From: Methanoregula sp. PtaU1.Bin051
GTDB lineage: Archaea > Halobacteriota > Methanomicrobia > Methanomicrobiales > Methanospirillaceae
DNA length: 64,000 bases
Assembly (NCBI GenBank): GCA_002067895.1
Contig: MVRE01000020.1
Span: forward strand, 1-64,000
Direction: 5' to 3'
Shown here: piece by piece, positions 16,963 to 23,407 of the stretch
Layout: every line of letters begins with the position of its first letter
How positions within the stretch are numbered: the stretch's first letter is position 1
The notes under the pieces: generated by a model
What the model was told of the DNA's origin: nothing
The model's database searches: none
The model's input: the letters and a program-made list of their open reading frames with translations, nothing else
Made by a program: the position numbers and the translations under genes

Positions 16963-17483
16963 GACTCCTCAGTTTTTTTGCCTGATTTGGAGGGGATGAT
17001 CCTGATCTTGGCGTCAGGATAGATGGCCGCCAGTTCCTGCCCGGAAAAGAGGTGGTCTAAGAAGAGTGCAAGGCTTGAGATCTCGGAGTGGGGCTGGCCA
17101 GTGACGGCAACATTGTAATCGGCAAGCCCGAATATATCGCCGGGCACTTTCTCTGCCCCGACAACGACAAGGATCGGGTCCTTTATGCGGATCTCGCTGA
17201 TAACATCGGGGAGGTTCAGGCCGTACATCGTCAGGTGCACGACCGTGCCGCCCTCTTTCTTCCAGTCCGTGATGCAGCGCCGCCACTTGACGTTGTCCGT
17301 GCAGGTAAACGAACCTCCCCAGCGATCCACGACATCTGCGATGCTGGCAACGACGCCAGGGTCGGACGCGGCGAGGTACATCTCCTCAGCACCGAGCGCC
17401 CGCGCCGTGAGGCCGACATGGGTTGTCACCCTCTGGTCGCGTTCCGGGCGGTGGCCGATCCGGAGGACTGCAACGCGGGTCAC
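16959..17483 (-). CDS. tRNA (cytidine-56 2'-O)-methyltransferase aTrm56
   Basis: 174 residues beginning [21 protein letters not shown], the hallmark opening of aTrm56, with [11 protein letters not shown] and [16 protein letters not shown] forming the SPOUT deep-knot S-adenosylmethionine site. The archaeal enzyme methylates the ribose of C56 in the T-loop of tRNAs. It overlaps the small upstream regulator gene and the downstream ATP-grasp gene by 4 nt each, indicating a single transcript. A C-terminal lysine-rich tail (KSGKKTEES) is extra. Confidence 0.95.
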   Translation of the reverse strand: MTRVAVLRIGHRPERDQRVTTHVGLTARALGAEEMYLAASDPGVVASIADVVDRWGGSFTCTDNVKWRRCITDWKKEGGTVVHLTMYGLNLPDVISEIRIKDPILVVVGAEKVPGDIFGLADYNVAVTGQPHSEISSLALFLDHLFSGQELAAIYPDAKIRIIPSKSGKKTEES

Positions 17484-17761
17484 GGCCCCTGCCCCTTCTT
17501 CTCTTTAATCACGCCGTTCTCGATGGTAAACGGAAGAAGCGTGTCATGACGGATCTGGCAACGGATCAGCGATTCATTGATGGAGAGCGCCTCGATCCTT
17601 TCCCCTTTCCTCTGGACCAGAAGGTAAGTCTCCAGCCTTTTTACCGAGGCCTCGACTGCCTGCGGGTCAAGGCCGCTCTTTGCAGTCAGCCAGTCCAGTG
17701 ACAGGCCATGGCCCCAGGTGATCAAGTGGTAGACCTGCCAGTCGATCTCCTCGTCTTTCAC
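17480..17761 (-). CDS. Small winged-helix-like protein heading the aTrm56-tfe operon
   Basis: 93 residues with a predicted helix-turn-helix pattern ([40 protein letters not shown]). This resembles a compact winged helix that could bind DNA or RNA, with no other domain. It is the first gene of the leftward operon and overlaps aTrm56 by 4 nt. I do not recognise the family by name; regulation of the operon or a tRNA-binding role are both possible. Confidence 0.7.
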   Translation of the reverse strand: MKDEEIDWQVYHLITWGHGLSLDWLTAKSGLDPQAVEASVKRLETYLLVQRKGERIEALSINESLIRCQIRHDTLLPFTIENGVIKEKKGQGP

Positions 17762-17945
17762 CTGTAATGATTCCGCGCTTTTCTAAATATTTTTTTTGTG
17801 CGGCCCGGGTCTGTTGCCCTGAAATGATGCGGCTGGATTAATTTCGGTACTCTCACAAGAGTCGCGACAAGATTTACTCTCTTATTATTATAATCATGAA
17901 AATCATTTCGAAATATTTAAGCAATCTTCGGGGAATTTTTCACCT

Positions 17946-18495
17946 ATGCATCAAAAAACAAAGAGTCGGGGAGGTGCACGGTTGCTGGGCCTGCTTCTTG
18001 CAGTGATCCTACTGGCCGGGTTCTGTCTCGTCGGAACGGCGATGGCAGTACACAGCACCGGTACTGTTGGCACGGGATACAGCGGGTCCTATGTCACAAA
18101 CTGGAAACAGCTTTATTATGGGTTTTTTTAAGTCAAATATCCCGAACGCGCCCACGGTTGTCAGCGGGGTCGCTCTAAAACCCAAGGATGAAACGACCGG
18201 TGAGATGGATATTGATGACTATACCCTTGAAATCACTGCCTTCGAAAGGGCCGATCTTGAGAAACGATAGAACCCCTATACCGATCGAATTCCGGAATCA
18301 AAACGATCTTGGGGAATTAAACTCGGCGCCGACTTTTATGCATTTTGCTACATTTGGATGTATTGTAACGAGAATGGCATACAAGAGAGCGATTTGACAC
18401 CACAGCAAGTCAAGGAATTAACCGATAAGGCTACTGAAGAATTTAATAAGATTGACGGCGAGCTGTTTTTCCACTTTGTCCCCGTGGCGGTGTAA
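17946..18495 (+). pseudogene. Interrupted secreted-protein gene (frameshift plus in-frame TAG)
   Basis: The frame starts with a clear signal peptide (RLLGLLLAVILLAGFCLVG, cleaved near TAMA) and reads to YYGFF, then stops at TAA within the run of seven T at 18123-18129. Removing one T restores GFFKSNIPNAPTVV and about 50 further codons up to TAG at 18268-18270. Beyond the TAG the same frame stays open for 74 codons of plausible protein, ending with VPVAV and TAA at 18493-18495. That end lies 5 nt before the next secreted-protein gene, as expected for an operon partner. Two lesions point to a pseudogene; sequencing error or recoding remain possible. Confidence 0.7.
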
Positions 18496-18500
18496 CAGGT

Positions 18501-19052
18501 ATGAAAACGATTGTATTGGCCTGTCTGTCTGCACTGGTTCTGCTGGTCTTTGCAGGATCCGTGAGCGGAGCAGGAATGGTATCGAAAAGTGATGTGAATG
18601 TGACAAATGTCGTGTTCTGTCAGATGACAAACGTCATGGATTCCTATCCATGTAATCCGGTCCCGACGTTTTATACCGGAACGAATGCTTACGGCAGGCT
18701 GACTTTTCAGGCATTTGATAATAATTTGACCGGTGAGTATGCCTTAGCACAGTTCACTCCGGAAGGACTGAAACCGATTCAGATCGTTAAAATAACACCC
18801 CGGGGAAACTTCTCATACGATTACATAATCCTAAAACTTGAGGTCAACAGAGAGGAACTTATAGTCCCGCTTGAGTTTTTAACAGCATCAGCAATGACCA
18901 GCAGCTCTGGTGGGAATGTCACTGGAGCAGCGGCGCAATCCGCAGATGCCGCAGTAGCCCCGGCTGCGACAAAGTCCCCGGTAAACCTGCTCACGATCCT
19001 TGCCGGGCTCGGGATTGCCGGGATCGCCTGTGCTATGCTGCGGCGCACATAA
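18501..19052 (+). CDS. Secreted protein with C-terminal membrane anchor
   Basis: 183 residues: an N-terminal signal peptide (MKTIVLACLSALVLLVFAG), a beta-rich extracellular body with cysteines at FCQM and YPCN, an Ala/Ser/Thr-rich stalk (about 130-158) and a C-terminal hydrophobic helix followed by the basic tail RRT. The SP-x-helix-RR end resembles archaeosortase-type sorting signals, though not the exact PGF motif. It lies 5 nt after the interrupted gene at 17946-18495, so the two were probably co-transcribed and may have interacted. The function is unknown. Confidence 0.78.
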   Translation: MKTIVLACLSALVLLVFAGSVSGAGMVSKSDVNVTNVVFCQMTNVMDSYPCNPVPTFYTGTNAYGRLTFQAFDNNLTGEYALAQFTPEGLKPIQIVKITPRGNFSYDYIILKLEVNREELIVPLEFLTASAMTSSSGGNVTGAAAQSADAAVAPAATKSPVNLLTILAGLGIAGIACAMLRRT

Positions 19053-19162
19053 TTTTTTTACAATCAGTTCATTTTTGGAACTTTTTCCGTTAATGCCGGC
19101 TTGTATGCTTCACCTGTTCTCCCTCGCAATACATTTCCCTGCCGGCATCGTACGATAGTGCG

Positions 19163-19573
19163 ATGGAGCAGCCCTCCGATCAGATCCCATATCACGAACT
19201 TGTCGCCCTTGCCGACCGGCTCCTCGACGAATGCGACGATGACGCCGGCCGGCTTGCAGAAAAGCTGGAGATGCTGCCCGAGAGCACGCGCAACGAGCTT
19301 ATTGTATCAGACCTGTTAAACGCCCTGCAGGTCTTCTTCTTCTACTTCCGGCAGATGCCGGATGAGATCGAAGCGGAGCGGATGATGCTGCACCCGGCAT
19401 CGGAACTCCCGTACGGGATCCGGATCAATGAGATCGAACTCCTCGAACTCATCTTTGCGGTCACAAAAGACGGGCCGGCCATGATCGTAAGCGACGGCGA
19501 AGCGGCGCTTGCAGTGTACTGGGGAAGAGATGCATACACGAAGGCCCTGGAATATATCGCGTCCACGCTATAA
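19163..19573 (+). CDS. Conserved hypothetical cytoplasmic protein
   Basis: 136 residues, acidic, mainly helical, no signal peptide or membrane segment. It opens with SDQIPYHELVALADRLLDE and ends in a short alpha/beta region (GPAMIVSDGEAALAVYWGRDAYTKALEYI). I do not recognise the family. Codon usage and composition fit the neighbouring genes, which supports a real gene. Its last 6 nt overlap the end of the convergent UPF0280 gene. Confidence 0.7.
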   Translation: MEQPSDQIPYHELVALADRLLDECDDDAGRLAEKLEMLPESTRNELIVSDLLNALQVFFFYFRQMPDEIEAERMMLHPASELPYGIRINEIELLELIFAVTKDGPAMIVSDGEAALAVYWGRDAYTKALEYIASTL

Positions 19574-20284
19574 CCGGTCGCCCGCGCTGATCAGCCCTTC
19601 GTCAACAATGGCAGGGACAATCGGCGGAAGCTCTCCCCACTGTTCCGTATGACCCCCCAGAACAGCAAAAACGCCGGTCACGTTATCCGGATCGATCTCG
19701 TCGAGAACCGAACGATCACCAATCCGGATCCGGTTGCAGATGGCTGTCGCATACGCGTCCGCGATTGAGGGATTGTCCGAGAATACTGTCACAGCATCGG
19801 CAACACCGAGCGAGATCGAAGGGCCGACCGTTGCCGAGGAAGTGCAGATCCCCCGGATCCCGTTCTTTTTAGGGATGACAAATGCCATCCTGTCCGAGAC
19901 GGGGGCCGTACCAGCGTGAACGCCGACCCGGACCGGGCGGTCATAGCTGACCATCGCGATATCTCCCCCGTTATCGATGACGCCGAACGATGCCCCCGCG
20001 AGCACCATCTCATCGATACCGGCCCATGCGATCGAACCGGCAACCGCAGCCATCGGCCCGACACCCGCAATTGCCGCCGCTTCTGCCATCCGGATAATGA
20101 TTAAATCATCCGAGTCCGGCTCGTACGGTTCGAAGGTCGTAAGGAAGAACGGGTCCTTTGCGATATACCGCTCGAGAGCCTGCCGTGCGGCAAGGATTCC
20201 TCTCTTTGCCGCATCGATATGGGCGGGATCATCCGCAAGGATCGACGCAATCGTCTCGCGAAAAAAAAATCTCTCGCGAATCAT
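19568..20284 (-). CDS. UPF0280 (ApbE-related) protein of the homocysteine cluster
   Basis: 238 residues. The centre has AGVGPMAAVAGSIA and VIDNGGDIA, the pattern of UPF0280/COG2122 proteins, which are distantly related to the flavin transferase ApbE. In Methanosarcina acetivorans the homologue (MA1715) was linked genetically to homocysteine biosynthesis together with the DUF39-CBS and NIL-ferredoxin proteins. Here it overlaps the ferredoxin gene by 4 nt, so the three form one operon. ATG 20284 creates the overlap; the longer frame has no support. Its precise biochemical role is not established. Confidence 0.88.
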   Translation of the reverse strand: MIRERFFFRETIASILADDPAHIDAAKRGILAARQALERYIAKDPFFLTTFEPYEPDSDDLIIIRMAEAAAIAGVGPMAAVAGSIAWAGIDEMVLAGASFGVIDNGGDIAMVSYDRPVRVGVHAGTAPVSDRMAFVIPKKNGIRGICTSSATVGPSISLGVADAVTVFSDNPSIADAYATAICNRIRIGDRSVLDEIDPDNVTGVFAVLGGHTEQWGELPPIVPAIVDEGLISAGDRL

Positions 20285-20667
20285 AGGGGCATGGTCAGGG
20301 CATCGTGCGGGCAGGCGTCCACGCACTTGCCGCAGAGGATGCAGCGCTCCTCGGCAAGCCGGAGCCGGAACTCATCGTCGAACGAGAAGACGTCCCGCGG
20401 GCAGATGCTGATGCATGCGCCGCAGTCCACGCACTCGCTCTCGTTGAACGTTATCCCGTGTTCGAGGATCCGTACGTCCGCTCCAAGACTCGTCATCTTG
20501 TCGCGCACGAGCCGGCACTGGTCGTCCGGTACGTCGATGAGCGCCTCCCCCTCCGAGGAATCGATCACCGCCCGTTCGACCGTGATTAAGACACCGGTAT
20601 CCCGCACCGCCTGTGCAATGATGGGTTTCCTCCCCTTTCCGCGCGAGAAGTTCACCAGCAGTTTCAT
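20281..20667 (-). CDS. NIL-domain ferredoxin (2x[4Fe-4S])
   Basis: 128 residues. An N-terminal NIL domain (about 1-75, starting KLLVNFSRGKGRKPIIAQAV) is followed by two ferredoxin motifs, CVDCGACISICP and CILCGKCVDACP. It matches the electron- or sulfur-carrying partner (MA1822 type) of the DUF39-CBS protein in archaeal homocysteine synthesis. ATG 20667 overlaps the stop of that gene by 4 nt and has GGTGG upstream; the in-frame ATG 9 nt earlier is less likely. Confidence 0.93.
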   Translation of the reverse strand: MKLLVNFSRGKGRKPIIAQAVRDTGVLITVERAVIDSSEGEALIDVPDDQCRLVRDKMTSLGADVRILEHGITFNESECVDCGACISICPRDVFSFDDEFRLRLAEERCILCGKCVDACPHDALTMPL

Positions 20668-22169
20668 TTGAGCCACCTCCCGAAGAGTTTCCCGAGATTA
20701 ATCGCCGTCAGGATCGCCACGACATGGTTGTTTCCATCGACAACCGGAAGTGCGCTGATGTTGTGCTGCTCCAGCTTGCGGACAGCGACATCGACCGATT
20801 CGTCGGGAGTCGTTGTAATCACCTTCTTCTTCATGATATCCCGCACGAGGTTTGCCTTGCCCGGGTTTGCCACCGCTTTCGAAATGTCGAATGTCGTGAC
20901 GATCCCGACAAGCCTGCCCTCACTGTTGACAACAGGGAGGTGGTTTGTCTCGCCTTTCAGCAGTTTTAAGGCCGCGGTCCTGATCTCTTCCTCCTCGCCA
21001 ATGCTGACGATGTTTCTGTCCATGATATCGAGCACGCGGGGAGTCTTGACCGTCTCGTGCATCGGGCGTACCACCCGTTTCGGGTCGATCGATCTCGTGG
21101 GAAGAGAGAGCTCCATCTTTCCTGCCTTGATCCAGTCTTTCAGGGTCTCTGCAACCTGCCGGGCCCTGCGGAAGCTGGAGAGCGAGGAGGTCCGGATTTC
21201 CTCTCCGTTGAGATTTATGGAGCCGCTGCGTAGTTCGGCATAGGTGACCTTCCGGAGAGCCGGCCGGTTCCGGCTCGGGATGCCGTAATCGATCAGGTCG
21301 ACGCTGATATCCTCGTCCCGGACCGCAGTCGCACGCACGACCTCTTTGTCGATGACCGGCAGCGGGACACCAAGGCCGACATATAGCGTGACGCCGTACC
21401 CGGTCATTGTCGCCGCACGCAGGAAGTCCTGCGACATCTGTTTAAGATCCCCGGTCACCATCAGGGTGGAAAAGCCGCCTGCAGACGAGTGCTGGGTGCC
21501 TTCCCCGACCACCATGCCGGGAGCCCCGCAGAGGAAGATAGGCACTCCGGAACCGATCAGCCGGAGCTTCGGGTCATTGGAGATCGGGTTTAAGAGCCCT
21601 GCACCGGAGAACGTCACGTTTCCGCTGCTCGGAAGCAGCGTACCCATGTAGGTATGAAGCGTGCGGTCGGTCGTATTAACCGCGGCATTGTACCGCTGGT
21701 AGGCGTTCCGGGGATTGCACATGATCGCCTGGTTTAAGTGCTCCAGCAAGAGTTCCGTTGTGATCGTCCGGCGCGGGTAGCAGTCGGTCCCTTTCGAGAT
21801 AGCCCGTAGCGAGACTGCCTTTCCTGCGACAAGGTCCTCGATCACGTGGGCTCCGCCATACTCCTCCCCCCGGGTCTCCGACTGCTGGGTGGCGCCGATA
21901 TACGCGTCCACTGCCGCAAGCCCGCCATATGCCTCGACATCGTTTAACCAGATCCGCTCCATGCGGATCGGGGGCTCGGCATGGCCGAAGTTGAGAAATG
22001 CCCCTGATGAGCACATGGCGCCAAAGGTCCCGGTGGTGACAACGTCCACCTCTTTAAGAGCCCCGTCCTCGCCGAGTTCTGCGACAATCTTGGGCATCTC
22101 TTCTGCCGTAACGACCCTGGCATTCCCGTCACGTATCCGCTCGTTGATCTGGTCGATAGACTTGCGCAT
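20664..22169 (-). CDS. Homocysteine biosynthesis protein, DUF39 with two CBS domains
   Basis: 501 residues. The N-terminal DUF39 (COG1900) domain contains C53 (FGAMCSSGAF) and C130 (GTDCYPRR), matching the spacing of the two conserved cysteines of the Methanosarcina protein MA1821, which converts aspartate semialdehyde to homocysteine with sulfide-derived sulfur. Two CBS domains (about 380-500) probably bind an adenine nucleotide or S-adenosylmethionine and regulate activity. It is first in the operon with NIL-ferredoxin and UPF0280. M22169 lies about 25 nt from a TATA (22191-22200), implying a leaderless mRNA; the longer frame reaching 22214 is upstream of that. Confidence 0.93.
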   Translation of the reverse strand: MRKSIDQINERIRDGNARVVTAEEMPKIVAELGEDGALKEVDVVTTGTFGAMCSSGAFLNFGHAEPPIRMERIWLNDVEAYGGLAAVDAYIGATQQSETRGEEYGGAHVIEDLVAGKAVSLRAISKGTDCYPRRTITTELLLEHLNQAIMCNPRNAYQRYNAAVNTTDRTLHTYMGTLLPSSGNVTFSGAGLLNPISNDPKLRLIGSGVPIFLCGAPGMVVGEGTQHSSAGGFSTLMVTGDLKQMSQDFLRAATMTGYGVTLYVGLGVPLPVIDKEVVRATAVRDEDISVDLIDYGIPSRNRPALRKVTYAELRSGSINLNGEEIRTSSLSSFRRARQVAETLKDWIKAGKMELSLPTRSIDPKRVVRPMHETVKTPRVLDIMDRNIVSIGEEEEIRTAALKLLKGETNHLPVVNSEGRLVGIVTTFDISKAVANPGKANLVRDIMKKKVITTTPDESVDVAVRKLEQHNISALPVVDGNNHVVAILTAINLGKLFGRWLK

Positions 22170-22190
22170 GCCTTGAAATGTCGTTTTATG

Positions 22191-22250
22191 AATATTTATA
22201 CTATTCTTTATCACTCTTGGTAATATTACCGCCCGGCACAGTCATAAATC
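22191..22250. promoter_or_regulatory. Divergent promoters flanking the palindrome GGTAATATTACC
   Basis: TATAAATATT on the minus strand (22191-22200) serves the homocysteine operon; TCATAAATC (22242-22250) could serve the Nif3-like gene. A perfect 12-bp palindrome, GGTAATATTACC, lies at 22219-22230 between them, a good position for a shared operator. Spacing suggests both mRNAs are leaderless. Confidence 0.5.
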
Positions 22251-22270
22251 CGGCATTCCCATACTTCTGC

Positions 22271-22978
22271 ATGGAGATTGGCGCATTCATTGCTGAGATG
22301 GAGCGGCTCGCACCCTCGGATCTTGCGGAAGAATACGATCTTAAGAAGATCGGGCTTATCGTCGAAGGACGACCGTCAATCGACAAGGTCTGCTGCTCTC
22401 TCGATGCCACGCCGCGTGTTGTCGAGCGTGTCATGGATCTCGGGGCCGATATGCTTGTCGTCCACCACACGCCGATCTGGGATCCTATAACCCGGCTGAC
22501 CGGCCCAAGCGCGAGGATCCTGCGCCTGCTGCTCGCGGCAGATATCAACCTCTATGTCATGCACACGAACTTCGACAAGGCAGAAGGCGGCGTCAACGAC
22601 GCCCTCTGCCGGCACCTTAACATCACCGAAACCGGACCGCTCTCATTCGGGAGGATCGGGAAGTGCTCCTTAACTGTCGAAGAGATCGCTGATCGGCTCT
22701 CCTGCAGCCTCCGCATCTGGGGAGCACCGGACGAGATCGAACGGCTGGCCGTTGTTGCCGGCAGCGGGTTCGATCCCGAACTGATGGATGAAGCGGCTGC
22801 CAAGGGAGCAGATGCTTTCCTCTCGGCCGAGATGAAGCATGCCGTTGCACGGATCGCCCCGCTGCCCTGCATAGAGGCAACGCACTACGCACTTGAAGCT
22901 CCCGCGATGCGCGAGCTGGCAGCAGGCCGGAACTGGGACTATATCGACGACCCGCCGGTCATCCGCCACGTTTCATGA
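22271..22978 (+). CDS. Nif3-like dinuclear metal-centre protein
   Basis: 235 residues of the Nif3/DUF34 family. Metal ligands visible are the paired histidines in LVVHHTPIW, D in MHTNFDKAEGGVND, and the C-terminal segment with IEATHYALE. Some family members show GTP cyclohydrolase-like or nucleotide-processing activity, but no general function is established. It is divergent from the homocysteine operon and overlaps the next gene by 4 nt. ATG 22271 is chosen because the family starts here and the predicted TATA lies 25 nt upstream. Confidence 0.9.
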   Translation: MEIGAFIAEMERLAPSDLAEEYDLKKIGLIVEGRPSIDKVCCSLDATPRVVERVMDLGADMLVVHHTPIWDPITRLTGPSARILRLLLAADINLYVMHTNFDKAEGGVNDALCRHLNITETGPLSFGRIGKCSLTVEEIADRLSCSLRIWGAPDEIERLAVVAGSGFDPELMDEAAAKGADAFLSAEMKHAVARIAPLPCIEATHYALEAPAMRELAAGRNWDYIDDPPVIRHVS

Positions 22979-23295
22979 ACGACCTGGTTGACCGGATTGC
23001 ACAAGGGGCGGTTCTTAGCCCGGAACTCCGGCAAGAGATTGCAAAGGAGTTCGGGAACCGGGGCGTGCGGGCCCTTGCCGCGCTCGATGAACGGCGGGTG
23101 AAGAAGTACCTCGATTTCTATGTTGTCGAGAGTTCTTCGAAGGAGTACGTTGTCGAGGACGAACTCTGCACCTGCGGGGATTTTTTATTCCGCGGGCGGG
23201 AATGCTGGCACATCCTTGCTGTGAGGCTTGCGATCGCTTCCGGAACTGTTGTTATGGAACCGTCCTGGTACCAGGACAGGCTGCGGGAAGACTGA
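22975..23295 (+). CDS. SWIM zinc-finger protein
   Basis: 106 residues, mostly helical at the N-terminus, with a SWIM-type zinc motif, CTCGDFLFRGRECWHI (about 62-77), giving the CxC...CxH ligands. SWIM modules bind DNA or protein. The gene overlaps the Nif3-like gene by 4 nt, so the two are co-expressed. Its role is unknown. A perfect 18-bp palindrome lies 4 nt after its stop. Confidence 0.88.
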   Translation: MNDLVDRIAQGAVLSPELRQEIAKEFGNRGVRALAALDERRVKKYLDFYVVESSSKEYVVEDELCTCGDFLFRGRECWHILAVRLAIASGTVVMEPSWYQDRLRED

Positions 23296-23298
23296 TAG

Positions 23299-23316
23299 GT
23301 GCGAAAATTTTCGCAC
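23299..23316. promoter_or_regulatory. Perfect 18-bp palindrome
   Basis: GTGCGAAAATTTTCGCAC is its own reverse complement. It lies between the SWIM gene stop and alaS, about 90 nt before the alaS ATG. The absence of a loop and of a following T-run argues for an operator rather than a terminator. An imperfect stem (ATATCTT / AAGATAT, 23343-23361) follows. Confidence 0.5.
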
Positions 23317-23407
23317 TCTTGTATTTATCAGATCTCTTACCGATATCTTCGTAAAAGATATACTAATTACGCTCTGACGTTAATAGATACGTATTACGTG
23401 ATTTTTC

